From positions 60,035,321-60,099,320 of the forward strand of contig NC_059075.1 of assembly GCF_020497125.1 (NCBI RefSeq): DNA of 64,000 nt. The letters are read 5' to 3'. The notes beneath the pieces were generated by a model, which searched no databases, was not told the origin of the DNA, and saw only the letters and a program-made list of their open reading frames with translations. The stretch comes from Mauremys mutica. Taxonomy: Eukaryota; Chordata; Testudines; Geoemydidae. Positions 22,006 to 34,724 of this stretch are shown in pieces. How positions within the stretch are numbered: the first letter of the stretch is position 1; every line of letters starts with the position of its first letter. A program made the translations under genes and the position numbers.

Positions 22006-23330
22006 TTAAAGAGCCCAATACATACATATATTTCAAAATACTAGCTGTAGTCCCTCCCTCTAAATCTACCCTGTTTTTCTTTACCCTATTTGTTTGCCTG
22101 TCATATCCACATCCTTTGATCAGCTTGGATCTCACAGATGTGGTTAAGTTGTAACCTTAGTTATTCCTGAGGCGCTCCATTGATTTCAGTGGGAATGCAC
22201 AAATGTGATGGACAATAGAATTTGGATCTTGGTGTTGGAATTTATCGAAACTTCTAGAAATGTCTGGATCATTCCCCAGATAAAGGCAGCAGATATTAGT
22301 CAAGAGTTTTTGTAAAATGGGTGTAAATGATGAAGCAAAGCAAGTGTAATTAATTTTGATCTCTGAATTTATTTAAATTGAATATACTGGATGGAACTTA
22401 TTCTCCCTCTCCCCCCGCTTTCTACACCTACATCTATGAAGGCTGAGGGATTATCACAAAAATGTTCTCTTGTTTGGCTTTTTGCTTTTTTACTAAAAAA
22501 ATAATTTAAAATAGTTTAAAAGGTTTAAAATGCTTGTTGGCTTACATGCTGCAGCTTCCCCTCTCTAGACAAGATTTGGTTTCTGCCCACAGAAGGGTCA
22601 GTGTTTTGCTTTTCTTTGAATCTCATACTCCTGTGCATTTGCTCCTGTTCATGTTATCAATCCCCTTTTTTCCATTTAAGCCAAAAAAATTACCCCCCTC
22701 TCAATTTTGTTTGTTTGTTAATGCAGTCAGGAAATTCAATGTTTGTTACTCACAGAATAAGCATAATTCTGTCACTGAATGTGCTATAAAATATACTCAG
22801 GTATGCAAAATACTGCGTAAATTTAAGGGAGACAAGTTATGGTTGCTGCCATAAGCCAAACTTGATTTCCCTTACTTTGTCAGGATTGCAGTCTATCCTG
22901 GCATTATTGATTCTGTTTGCTTTTAATTCAGCATACTGTAAACTGTGGTCCACTGATCACAAAAGTGAAGAATCAGTCATTGCTCAATTAATGATACTTC
23001 CTGGTCCTGTTGTCCAAGGTTTTTAAGATTTACTGAAGCATTTTTTGGCAAACTAAGAACAAAAACATAAGCTCCTTCTGCCTGCTCCATGTCTTTTCTT
23101 TTGTCAGGTGTTTCTTTGCTGCAAATTAAATCATGATCAAATGCTGTAAATGATATCAAAATAGTAGGGGTAGCAAACACAGAGGAGGCTAGAACTAAGC
23201 GGCAGGCAAACCTGGAAAGCCTAAAGTTGTGGAGGATGTAAGCAACAAGGGGGCCTTTGGTGCTAATAGAAGTAAAACTGTCACCAGCTCAATTCCAAAG
23301 GGAGAGGTCATAACCAATCAGCCACTAACT
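22006..23330. other. Intergenic DNA, no gene recognised
   Basis: AT-rich and stop-rich. The longest plus-strand frame (106 codons at 22534) has no recognisable motif. Confidence 0.5.
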
Positions 23331-23336
23331 GCTTTA

Positions 23337-23632
23337 GGGCTAGTCTACACTTACCTGCCGGGTCGACGTGGTGAGTTCGACTTCTCGGAGTTTGAACTAT
23401 CGCGTCTAATCTGGATGCGATAGGTCGAACTCCCCGCGCGCTCCGGTCGACTCCAGTACTCCACCACTGCAAACGGCGGTGGCGGAGTCGACCTTGGAGC
23501 CGCGGACTTCGATCCCGCGGTGTCTGGACGGGTAAGTAGTTCGAACTAGGGTACTTCGAGTTCAGCTACGCTATTCACGTAGCTGAACTTGCGTACCCTA
23601 GTTCGACCCCTGCCCTTAGTGTAGACCTGCCC
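23337..23632. mobile_element. Harbinger-type MITE with TTA target duplication
   Basis: The ends are GGGCTAGTCTACACT and, inverted, GGGCAGGTCTACACT (13 of 15 identical). TTA flanks both sides (23334-23336 and 23633-23635), the 3-bp target used by PIF/Harbinger elements. The interior is CpG-rich with GTTCGA/TCGAAC and AGTCGAC motifs and inverted blocks such as GTTCGAACTAGGGTAC and GTACCCTAGTTCGAC. High CpG retention suggests a fairly recent insertion. No coding capacity. Confidence 0.85.
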
Positions 23633-23639
23633 TTAGTGT

Positions 23640-24365
23640 GTTCAGTTTGTTTTAAATGTTTCTTTTTTCTGGCACTGTTCTAAATTGACAGGATTAAATA
23701 GCTGGTTGCTCCTCATTAGTTTCAGTAGTGATGTTTCTTTTTCTTCCTTCCTACCTCACTCCTTGCACTCATCAAGCACAATAAAAAGCTATCATTTCTA
23801 TTACTAATTATTTCTTTGTTTAACCCGCACAATGTACTTAGTGTTGCACAATACACAAAAAGAAACAGCTCTCATCTGCCCTAAAGATCTTACAATCTAA
23901 AAAATCTTTTTTTTCATAGTAGAATAATTAGACAGATGCTTTTAAGACGAGACAGATTAAGTAACAAGACACTAGAGAGACTAATGGAAAAGAAATTGCT
24001 CAGAGCAAAAAAGCCCCTGCAGTAAGGACAAGCCTAAACTGAATTCTTGCCAAGAACCAGTCTATCTCAGCAATGAAATGTAACGAAAGGCTGAACATGG
24101 CCCCTTGAATTCTGCAGCACTGCAGTTCCACTTTTTGCAGTAAGGGAAGGGGAATTCCTGCATCAGCAACTTGAATATGCTGTACCCCCTCTAGCATTAA
24201 TCAGTGTCTCATAACACAAGAGTCAAGAGGAGAGAAAAGAGAAGTTGTGCAATATAGCTGCCAGATTTTAACTACTTTTTGTGACTGGTCGTGAACTTCT
24301 CAGCCATCTCTAGAATATCAGCGAGCTATGGGTGCGGCGCATGAAGTGAGCGTGACATGCCATCC
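23640..24365. other. Intergenic DNA with a MIR-like scrap
   Basis: A short dispersed-repeat fragment lies around 23830-23900 and the rest is unassigned. Confidence 0.4.
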
Positions 24366-24369
24366 AACA

Positions 24370-24620
24370 GACCTTTGGCCTGATTCTCCACTTACACCAG
24401 TTAGTTCCTGATCCTGCAAATTGCTTTACATAAGCAGATCCTTGTGAGGCCAGTTTGCAGGATCAGGATCTAAATTGAGAATAAAATTCTGATCCAACAC
24501 CCACTGAAGTCAATCAGAGTCATTTCATTTACTTCAATGGGTACTGAATTGGGCTTTAACTTAATTGAAGTCAACACAGGTATTATACCATTGTATAATT
24601 GGTGTAAGTAAGTGGAGAAT
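24370..24620. repeat. Dispersed repeat with 14-bp inverted CCTGATCCTGCAAA arms
   Basis: CCTGATCCTGCAAA (about 24407-24420) has a perfect inverted partner TTTGCAGGATCAGG (24457-24470). Following phrases of the ACTGAAGTCAATCAGAGTCA and ACTTCAATGGGTACTGA type are common sauropsid repeat text. Element limits are unclear. Confidence 0.45.
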
Positions 24621-25869
24621 GGGGCCCCTTGTGAGGACAAGCAATTGTGAGGTCATGGACTACTAGTGAAATTCCATTTGTGCCTGCAGACAGAACTGTT
24701 TGGTCTAAACGTGTACCATAGAGGCAGGAAAACCAGAGGATGTGTTTACACACTCTAAAATGGGATTTGGTGCCAACCATGCATTTTGACACAAAGTTGC
24801 AAATTCATGTTCCAGATCTATCCTAACATTATGAAGGCATCTTCTCATCTTAAAAGAGCAGGAAGTAGTGATGTGTTTCCATCTGTCTACTACAATCCTT
24901 TTACCTAATACTTTCTAATTCTGTAATCATAAGCCCTGGTCCTGACCACCCTCTGAGAAGTCTGCATGTTTTGCATATGGAAGTATTCAAAGATAAGTAG
25001 ACACTATCTTCCCGATGTAATGTGGTTTACCAGTTTATATGTTTGTGTTTTAATATATGCATAATTGTAATGGGTAAATTAGTGTTTGTTGTTAATTAGG
25101 TGCTTAATGCAATTGTTTAATGAAGGAACTCCAGGAATAAATGGTCACCAATGGAACTAGCTCAATTGACTGCTTAGAATTTTCACGCGCTCACAGACTG
25201 TATAAGAGTCGTGAACACGGACATCAGGTGCTGTCCGTTAGAGAAGCGGCAGAGTACCTGTTAGGTCTGTGCGGGTGTCGAGGACATCCTTCATCGGTTC
25301 CTGATCCTTCCAATGATAAAAAGGCTTCTAGCATCAAGTCTTACCTGGTTCCAGCTGTTGTGGTTCCTGGGTCCAGTCATCCACGAAGGCTCTGTGCCCC
25401 TGCCTGCCTCTGGCCATGCCAGTCCGGGTCCGGCAGTCAAAGGTCCAGAGTTCTGCTATCCCTTGCAACTGAATCAGGTACTTACCATCAACATCTGATT
25501 CCAGTCCATCACCCAACATGAAACAGTACAGTTTCTGGGGTGCCAGTTTGTTTTATTTAGGTTATTTAGGCCAAGGGTTAGTATTGGGGCAATCACAATT
25601 GTTGTTATTTTAAGGTTTTATGCATTTATTCTTCCCTTTTCCCTGTTTTTCTTACTTATCCCAATTAAACTATCTTTTCTGTTTTCGAAGCACAGCATTC
25701 TCTGTCTTTCTTTAGTTCTTTAACTCAGAGGGCAGTGGGAGAAGGGTTTAACATTCAGATCTAACCTTCCCAGGTGATAGAGATACTGATAGCCAGGTAA
25801 AGGACTTGGCCACTGTTACTGGGAAATAGTATAACACCAGGGATGCCAAATGAACTCATCAGATCCCAC
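24621..25869. other. Intergenic DNA, possible old LTR-like tract near 25.1-25.75 kb
   Basis: A 126-codon plus-strand frame (25141-25521) carries no known domain. The tract around it has an AGACTGTATAAGAGTCG phrase at about 25195 and a CAATTAAACTATCTTTTCTG phrase at about 25661, arranged like promoter and polyadenylation parts of an old retroelement end. This is weak and no boundaries were found. Confidence 0.3.
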
Positions 25870-26650
25870 AAACTTGCTCAAGGCACTGAAGCAAAGGCCT
25901 GATGGAAGTGTACAAAAAGTGCTCCACACAACCTATTAAATTCAGCCGTCTTCTGAAAAAGCTGTATCAAGGTAAAAATCTGATTGACAGTGGAATGACC
26001 TGGTCTAAAGCTGCACTGAGTATCCTGGCCTTTGCCACAAAGTGCATCATTGTCTTGGGACATTAACATGGAAGCAAAGGTTTCCCCTGGGATTGACCAT
26101 AGCATCATGCTTCTATAGTTGCTACATTTGGCCTTATCACTCTTTTTGTACAGAGGATGAATAACCACCTTCTTCTTCCGGTCATCAGGGTTGATATTAG
26201 TATGCCAGATGAACTGGAAGAGCCTATGCAACCATGGTACTACAATACCATCAGCTGTCTTCAGCAACTCAGGGGTAATGTTACAAACCCCTGGTGCTTA
26301 CCCAGACTTCTGCTTATGAACTGCGATCCTGTTCTCTCCTTCTTTGAAGGAAGGTGGCTCTTCTGGAACTTCCTGCCCTCTTCATATGGAAGAGCGACTG
26401 CAGTCGATGGACAATGGAAGAGCATCTTGAGAGGATCTTCCCATTTATGCAACTGACCTTGCAGACTCTGGCTGATGCTGCCATCCTGATTCTTTACTGG
26501 TTAAGCTGGTTCCACCTTCCTTGCAAACACTGCAAAGATGACTAGGGACTGGAGAGATCGTGCCTAGTGGCAGCCTGTTCTGAACTGGCTGCCTGAGTTG
26601 ACCACCAGGATTCCTTATATTTTTTACACAATGACTTGACAATGTTCCAA
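25870..26650 (-). pseudogene. Dead non-LTR reverse transcriptase fragment
   Basis: A 129-codon minus-strand frame (25878-26267) reads VVPWLHRLFQFIWHTNINPD, then IHPLYKKSDKAKCSNYRSM, CSFRPGHSTVNQIFTLIQL and VHFHQAFASVP. This corresponds to the finger-palm part of a LINE reverse transcriptase (KGD-NYR, F-HST-IF, D--KAFD positions), with the catalytic Asp of the last block replaced by His. Further minus-strand sequence to 26650 fits the upstream linker in other frames. It resembles the family at 13760-15475 more than CR1. Confidence 0.7.
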
Positions 26651-26789
26651 GTCAAACCCGTTCAGCCTTTACTTTTGCTCTCAACAAACATTTTGTTGAA
26701 GATGCAGATTGTAGCCGTGCTGGTTTCTTAGGTGCATCTGCTGTAAGTGTCTCTTCACTGATCCCCCTCCCCCTCCTTCCTGGAATGCT

Positions 26790-27332
26790 TGTGGGATGAA
26801 TGGGCTGCTTAAACAGCTGGAAGATCAGAAGAGCTCCCAGATAGACAAGGTGTCTGGGACTCTAATTAGGCAGCTCTCACACACCCAATGCATGGACACT
26901 GGCTGAGATGGAGTGTGACCAACCAAATGCAGCCAAGTCATCTCTAGTCACAGGCCATGAGGAGCAGGTCCTTAAAAAGGGGAAGGGGCCATGTGCTCAG
27001 CTGTGCACTCACAAGCTTGTACCTCCCATTAAGGCCCTTTGCCCGGACCGCCTGGCCAGTGGTTCACTGCGTTGCATTCCATTGTGCCTTGGGAAGACTT
27101 ACCTTAGTCGCAACATCCATCGCTGTGCTGTGGGACACTCACCTTGAAGGATCCTGACATCTCCAGTGCCTTGCCTGTCCTGGGAGCATGAGTAGGCGAG
27201 TGTGAGTGTGACCACCCTCCCCTCCTTTCTTTTGAGCTTAGCTATCAGTATAATAAACGTGCTGCTTTCTGCCAAACTCTGGTGGGTCATTAGTCCTCCC
27301 TAAGCTTACTAGCTGGCCCAATTTCTGGTAAC
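26790..27332 (+). mobile_element. Possible solo LTR of an endogenous retrovirus-like element
   Basis: The stretch begins TGTGGGATGAATGGGCTGC and ends CCAATTTCTGGTAACA, giving TG...CA ends. An AATAAA lies about 80 bp before the end (TATAATAAACGTGCTGCTTT, about 27250) and a CCTTAAAAAGGGGAAGG TATA-like phrase about 280 bp earlier. This order (TATA-like, then poly(A) signal, then a short U5) is LTR-like. No target duplication or internal genes are seen, so the call is tentative. Confidence 0.4.
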
Positions 27333-27344
27333 AGTGGCAAGTAT

Positions 27345-27880
27345 CAAATATTTTAGCAGTTTCATAGATAATGCTAAAGTATGCTCAAAAGATGCGGACA
27401 CTCATGTGTCAGCATCTGCTGCCGTATTTTGAGCCCTTTAAGTGGCCTCTGTGGGGGCATGGTGACATCAAGTTTGCTACGAAGCTGCGGATCTATAGAA
27501 CCATAGTCATACCAACTCTATTGCACAGAAGGGAAACTTGGGTACTGTGAAGGGCTGAAGAACCCTGGACTGATGTTTTTGGTTCTTGTCATCTTCCCCA
27601 GCTGCCCATATCAAGAGATAGGACAAGATAAGAAATGAGGATATTCAAACCCGAACCAAGCAACTGCCTTCATCAGCACTGGTTCAGTTTCTGCGGCTTT
27701 CTGGGTATGGACATAATATTAGAATGGAAGACCAATGAATTCAGAAGTGTTGTGTACCAAAAAAAGTCGCTACACAGCCAGTGATCATGTGGGTGTCAAA
27801 AGCTTCAGTGGCGCAATCCAGGTCGTACTCAGTTTGCAAGGAGACCATGTTCCTTTGGGATTTGTCATGATGATGATGAT
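27345..27880 (+). pseudogene. Dead LINE reverse transcriptase C-terminal fragment
   Basis: Plus-strand translation from about 27361 gives IDNAKVCSKDADTHVSASAA and WGHGDIKFATKLRIYRTIVI, then PTLLHRRETWVL. This is the thumb region of the same LINE type as 13760-15475 (compare STLLYGSETW). Later phrases LRLSGYGHNIRMEDQ equal the RWLGHVCRM block. Stops and a frameshift break it. It is oriented opposite to the fragment at 25870-26650. Confidence 0.65.
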
Positions 27881-27889
27881 AATGAAAAA

Positions 27890-30860
27890 TATGTAGAAAC
27901 AATCCATTAGTATTAATCCTAGCTCATTATTGAGGAGTGCTGCTGAAAGGGACTCCCTGGGTTGTCAGAATGTTACTTTGTTTTAGTATGCCATTAGTTA
28001 CTTTTTACCAGTACACCAAAATATTTCACACAGTCAGGACTTTGCTAACAACAGCTTAGAAGGAGCAAATTAAGTTATTTTGCCTTCACTACCTTTTTGG
28101 TCAGGCTTAGGTGATGAATTGGGATTTAATGATGTCTTAACTTTTACATTCTTCTTTCCTCTCAGGCCCAGTAACAAAGCCCAGTATAAATAACAATATT
28201 TCTAGCATACGCATGTCTGAACTCCAAATTTCGGTCTGTAATATTGTACATTCAGTGATGTGTGAGGATTTTGTTGATCCATATGTCCACACAGGGTTTA
28301 TTAACTTCCAAAACCACTTAAGCTTGCCAGTTGCGATGTGAAGCTCTGTGGCGGTACTTAGCACAAAGGTCTCTTCAGTGCCACAGATGCAAGATGCAAA
28401 AACAGTCTTTCTGCTTGTTGCTTTTTTCCTCCACTAGAGAGCAAATGTTCCATCTCCTCCATATGGTCATCAGTATCTCCCTGGTCCTTTGAGTAATGAA
28501 GTGAATTGTTGATTTCATCTGAAACTTAAGTTTAGGAGCCTTGTTCCTCACATCTGTCCATAGACCAATGCTTTGCTGCTATTTAATAAGAAAGTTCTGA
28601 GGTATTTTTATGGATGTTTTAATCAATCTTTTATGAAATGTGATGCTCAGGTAAGGTACCATATTGACAGTCTTGAAGACAAATGCTATCTCTTTCTCCA
28701 CAGAACAGCCATAGGCAGTATAGGCTTCCCCACATCGTCATGCCCACACGCTTCAACTTTGTCATTGAGAACACTTCTAGATGTGAGAGAATAGTTCAGT
28801 CTCCATGCACTTCAGTCCTTGGGCTCTTTGTTAAGACTGCCAACAAGAATGGTGAGTAGCGTCAGTTCTGATGGTGGTGGTGGTTTAATGACATGGAGAT
28901 TTGTTTACTGAGAATAGGACGGAGACCACCAAATTAATTTCATACAGATTACTGAACAATCATTATGTGATAACTTGCCATCACAGCTCACTACTGACCT
29001 GGGATGCCTTCCAACTAGTGAGGGTCCAAGTGGAAGAAAGCTTATATCCCCTTACGAGTTCATTGAACTATCCAGTCCTCCTGGTCTTTGTTGCTCCTGG
29101 TAGAAATGAGGAAACAGCAGCAAGCAGGGGAAATTTTTAAAGGTCAGTTATCAGCCTCACATATTTTTGCAATTTTGTTCAGTTTCAAGGCCTGTACTTT
29201 TCCAGTAATATGTTTTGTTGGATCAGAGACAAACTAGTGACATCTGTAGGCTAGTTAATTGTTGTACATTACTTTACAATAAACTGAATCAGATCAGCAG
29301 GAGGAGAACCAAATTATTTGGAATCAAGTTTGCTTAGGTGAAATATTGTTGCCCTAGCCCTTCTGTGTAACACTGCTGACACTGGTGGCTTCAAGCCAAA
29401 CTCAACATTCAGGAGTACTGGTATTTAGGCTGTGGTTTAGGTCTGTTTCTACTTCTTTCTTTTTTGCATTTGAGCTCAATAGCTAAATTCTACAGTGCCT
29501 AGGTGGATGCTTTAAAAATACCTACATAGATTATATGGGTTGCTCTTGACACCATTTGTCCAGAGAAGTTATTGATTTTCAGTTCCTTGAAATTTGGAAG
29601 CTTGGATATTGTGACAGTATTACCACAAAAGTCTCTTCAGTTCAGCAGATTCACGTTCCATTAACAGGCTTTTTGACTGTTGCTTTTATCCACGTGGGAA
29701 CTGTGTGTGTCATTTCTCTGCCATATGCTTATACTTGGTTGATGACAAGTATGCAAGTAATAAAGCTGAAATTTCATGCTTAGATTAAATGCCTACATTA
29801 CTAAAATGCAAGCTGAATCTTTTGTGTGTAGTAGATTCATGCCTTTTTTTTTTATGGAAGACTTTTCTTTCTTTTCCTTTAGATAAATAGGACCGTGACA
29901 GTGTTGGAATCTGTCTGTGAACTTATGAATCCGTTTGATTTTATGAACTCCCTGTAAAATTATGCCCTAATATCTTGCATTATATATGGTCATGTCAGAT
30001 TGCATTATCTCTCTTGTGGTAAGGATGGGTGGTCTGGGGCCTAGGTGTCTGTCCCAGAATCAGAGACCATCAGTAATTGAATAATCTTGCTCTAACAAGT
30101 CAGTGAGAACTACCAGCCAAAGGCTGTTGATGTACTAATGACACATACCTGCTGTAATGAACACAGAGGGTTTGGGGGAGGCAGACTGCAGAGAACTAGA
30201 GCGTGGAAAAACCCCAGTGGATGGACAGAAAGAGATATTGTGTTAGAAATGGCTGTTCTCTCTCTCTAGCAGGGGGGAATCTGAAGCAGAAGAGAGGTTG
30301 GACAGGAGGAGAAGTAGTGCAGAGAGATCCTGGACTCCCTAAAGGACACTAAGACCCAAAGGGCTCTTGGGAGGGATGAAGAAACTGAGGGAGGGTTTTG
30401 TGTGCAGGTGTTTGTTATTTTTCCATGAGTCTGCATATTTCTTGTGCTTTGACTAGAGTGTGATTTAGAAGTGTCTTTTGCAAAGTTTCTGTTTTACTTG
30501 CTTGGTCAGCAATATTAAGCAATTTGTATTTAGCCAAATAATTCTGTCTTTTCTCAGCGCAAGCAAAGAAGGGGGTATGATGAGACACCAACAGGAGATG
30601 TCCCTGAGGCCAACAGAGGGAGCCTACTGGGCTCCCAGGAGGGGAATCATCTCACCAAGTTCAGGCTTAGGGAGGAAGTCACTAACAGGGGGAGCATCTC
30701 CTCCTCAATAGTTAAAGATGAACTCCAAAGCAACATCAGAAACTATTTGGCTTTGACCTTTATTGTTCCTTTATTATGTACAAAGGTATCCTCAGATTTT
30801 GTTTCAAATAGCTTATATTTCTGCTTGATTTTTTTACATGGGGAAAATTAGGTCTTCACA
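27890..30860. other. Intergenic DNA, no gene recognised
   Basis: Stop-rich in all frames. The longest frames are about 80 codons and featureless. Purine-rich text around 30180-30390 may be an old retroelement leader but has no identifiable ends. Confidence 0.45.
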
Positions 30861-30871
30861 TCATTCTCTTT

Positions 30872-32072
30872 TACTCCTGGGGGAATTCTGTGCCACTGTG
30901 CACATGCAGAATTTATGTCCCACACAGATTTCGTTCCTTCCCTGCGGAAAAATGACTTTCTGACGGGGAAGCAAAGGGAAGCCACAAGAGCAGTCATGTG
31001 ACCCTCCCCTGCAGTATGTTTTAGGTGCCCCGGGCAGCCGGCAGAGAGGTAAATCATTGTGGGGCAGGGGACAGGACTGGAGAAGACCCGACTGGTGGCT
31101 TCTACCCAGTGCCGGGCTCAACTAGTCCTGGCTGGGCTGGGGCACATGGAACTTCCTCTTCCCCTCCACAGCATCTGGGGCCATGTCAGACCCAGCCCCT
31201 GATTTCTTTCCTGGCTGTAGGAAGCTCTGCAAACTCCCCTTCCCACCCACCCCCCGGTGCTTCCTGCACCCATCGCTCCTCAGCTGCAAGGGAGCATGCT
31301 CCCCCATCCACCCAACCCCCATGCATCCAGACCCCCTTAGACCCTGACCCTCTCACCAAGCCTCACCCCCTTGCAGCCAGAACCCCCCGATGAGCCCCAC
31401 TCCCCCTGTACCTGGACCACCCCAACAAGCCACCTGCATCCAGATCAGCACCCTACCGAGCCCCAAGCAGCTGCACATGGATCCCCACCCCACTGAGCCC
31501 CACTCCCCCCACATCTGAGCTTCCCCATGAGCCCCCCACACCCAGACCACCCTGACGAGTTCTATACCTCGCACACCCAGACCCCCTGCTGAGCCCCAGC
31601 CACCTTCACCTGGACCCTCCCCCTGCAGAATCCCATTACTGTTGCATCCAGAACCCACTAACAAGCCCCTGTGCATCCACCCCCCCACCCCGCACCTGGA
31701 TCCCTCTCTGAGGCAGTTGCCGCCAGATTGCCCTACACAGAACCATCTCAGCCCACACACTCAGCCCCTTCACACTTGGATCCTGCATTGATGAGCCTGC
31801 CTGCTCACACCTGGTGCACCTGGCACGGAAGGCAGGGCCCTGATGTGTTTCTGGGGCAGGCCCGATCCTTGCACTGTCAGGCTTGGGTGCGGCCTCACTG
31901 CTAAGTCCATGTCCTGGGGGCAGCTGCACAATGATCTCCCATCTCTGTCCAGCCACTAGCCTGTGCATCCCAATGCCATGCTGGAGCCTCCATATTTATT
32001 TGACAAATAAAATTTGCAGAATTTTAAAATATTGTGCGCAGAATTTTTAGGCGGAGAATGCCCTCAGGAGTA
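30872..32072. mobile_element. 1.2-kb non-autonomous DNA element with TACTCCTGGGGG ends
   Basis: The left end is TACTCCTGGGGGAATTCTG and the right end, inverted, TACTCCTGAGGGCATTC. The direct repeat CTCTTT lies on both sides (30866-30871 and 32073-32078). Subterminal phrases TTGTGCGCAGAATTTTT and GTGCACATGCAGAATTTATG pair across the element. The interior (about 31150-31800) is a C-rich tract of degenerate CCCCACTGAGCCCCACTCCC units, causing spurious frames on both strands. Most likely hAT-type, although only 6 bp of duplication is exact. Confidence 0.75.
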
Positions 32073-32078
32073 CTCTTT

Positions 32079-34720
32079 GTGTGAGGACCTTGGTAAGATC
32101 TTTGGAGAACCCAAGAGGTGATGAGACTGTAGCCTGAGGTGCAGATCTTCCACTCTCACACAAATGAGGTGGCCCCAGTCCAGCTACAACTAGAACCAAG
32201 GGGACCCACTTGTAATTATGTTAATACTGTAGATGGGACATACTCTGTTTGTGTTAAACCCTGGACAATTCAAACTGTTAGCCTGCATATGAACACCTAA
32301 GTAGATGTTATCTGCACTTTAACTTTTACCTGGGTTTTGACTGCATGATAATTGTACTGTAGCTGAGGCCTTACATCATTTAATGCAGGTCCTACAAATA
32401 ATACCTAGCACTAAACTTTTGCTTTTCATCAGTAAATCTCAAAGTGCTTTACAAAGGACTTCAGTATCATTAAGAACTTGCCAAAAACTTCTGGCACAAA
32501 AAGGGAAGTAAAGGCTTCACATTTCTATGTTAAACAAAAGGTGTAGGGGGTGTTTTTTTGTTTTTAAATATAACCATTGTGGTTGGCTTTACAAAACACA
32601 GAGAGTAACAAAGGGGAAATGCATAGTTTTTGCTTTGCTTTGGAGTTCACCTTTAACATGTTTGAGCTTGGTATTTATCCATCTGCAAAAACAGTGATGA
32701 CAACTATGAGTATTACTTGTTTACAAAGTCTTTAGATCCTGGAGTGAAGGCACTATACAAATGAAAAGTGTATTAAAATGAAACCTTACCTCTTCCTTTA
32801 TTTAATGTATTTATTTATTTATTTTTAATTATTTTATTCAGACATACTAAGAACTCCAACAACTTAGACTTTCTGGCTTATTGTGCAAGATCTTACTCTT
32901 CTCTGCAAAGGCAACATTTACCACAGGGTTTTTTGGGACAGTGTTTACTTGCAGACAGGAGCCAAACCAATACAAGCTTGCTTTGTACAGACATTTTAAA
33001 AAAATAATCAGGGATGTTAACCTCTCAGCTCTTATTTAATTATAGAGTGAGGACTCAAAAATACAGTGATCAAGAGTTTCCAGGGCAGCATGGTTAAATG
33101 GCTAGTACTTAAAATTCGTTGGAATGCCCCAGCTTTTTTATTCATTATAATTGCAGGTGGAAATACAAAGGCTTAAGTTTCCAAGTCTGGCATTCTCTGC
33201 ATAGATTAATAGAAATTTGCAATATTATTAATATCTATTAATTATTACTAACATTCTTAATTAATTAGAAAATTAATTATTACATACAACCAAATTAAGT
33301 GGATAAATTCCACTGTCCCTACTAACCCTCCCCAAATCAGGCAACATTCTGAAGCTGGGTAAGCTATTGCATGATGGGGCACATGCACCCTATCCCCACA
33401 AAGGGAAGAAAGGCTTACTAAATTTCCTTTTAGGGAAGGAAACATACCTACCCTGCCCCCTCTTCTGCAATGGGAAACTGCCAGTCTGGAAAGAGAGGGT
33501 GACAGCTGGGCCTCAGTAGTAAAGTAAGGATTTGTTAGGGCTACAGGTGAGACCCTCAGTTCTAGGGAAGAACAGTCTCTGCCTGGGCTAAGAGTGCTGC
33601 TGTCTACAGGGTTAAACAGCATGAAGGGAAAGATACTCTATTTAATCTGCTCTGAACTCAAGAGCCTGTTGGTATAGTGACCCCTCAAGAATCAAGGGTG
33701 TGTGTTGTGAATTAACCACTTCAGTAAATCTGGATTTTAATGCTGTTTATTATGGGGTCCTGGACCATGACTAGGGCTCCAAGCCATTATGGTAGTACAA
33801 ATAATAGTAATACCTATTGACTGTTTGAGCCTTGAAGTTGATTAGCATTGGACCCTGCTGGGGTATCCTATATACATAAATTAGATTGTGGGTAATATGG
33901 GTAGACAAAAGGCACAGTACCCTGTTTGATCAGTCTCAGAGCTCTCCAGTGCTCTTACACCCAGTATTTTAACTGAGGCCAGGAGGAAGTGAGTTCACTT
34001 TAGGTGCCACAGCAGAAAAGAAATGACTCCTTATTACAGACAAGATTCTATGGCAGTGAAGAAGCTTTTCTAAGGTCCCAAGTCTCCTTGAGTTAGGACA
34101 ATCTTAATAGCCTAATTAAACAGCAAGCAAGGAATAATCCAGAGGAGCTATAGGTTCATAATGACTCTGCATGTTGCAGACATGCCTCAGAGCTGTTGAG
34201 AGGCCTCCGAGGAACGGCTGGTACTGTACGGCTACACACCATTTAACTTGTGAAGTGGCTTTCTTTTAAAAATAATTAACCTTAGCAATATATAATTTTG
34301 AGCTCAAATTAACTTTGAGATCTGGGACAAAATGGGTTATAATTGTTTGGCGAGATCTTCAAAAAACAATAAAGCTCAGAGTCTTGATGAACTGAAGGGC
34401 AGGAGGGAAGGGGAAACAATTCCACGTGCTGTTTCTCTACCCGCTCCCCTTCCACCAGCGAACGTACACTCAAATGCTCCATTTCAGTGCCATTTGCACA
34501 GTTTAAGCTTTAACTTTTTGTTGTTGTTGTTTCTAACCATTGTGGCTGCAAAGAAAACCTTCCATATGTGAGCTGTCCAGCACGGTTCCTGGGAAGAGGC
34601 AGCCGAAGGTGGAAATAAACCTATTGCTCCTGGGTTAAATAGGAGAAGTAGGGCATGTTGCTGTTTTTTAGGTAAGTTTCAATAAGTAGTTTAAAAAAAT
34701 GGGGCTGGCAAAAGAGCTTT
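32079..34720. other. Intergenic DNA with one MIR-like fragment
   Basis: About 32395-32475 (TTTTCATCAGTAAATCTCAA, AGTGCTTTACAAAGGACTTC) is a minus-strand MIR-like scrap. An ATTTATTTATTTATTTTTA simple repeat lies near 32807-32825. A 121-codon minus-strand frame at 33257-33622 is featureless. No gene supported. Confidence 0.45.
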
Positions 34721-34724
34721 GTCT

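Noticed and set aside
25141..25521. 126-codon plus-strand frame
   Set aside because: No domain recognised; surrounding text looks like old retroelement DNA.
31353..31968. Overlapping minus-strand frames of 135 and 110 codons
   Set aside because: Located in the C-rich interior of a DNA element.
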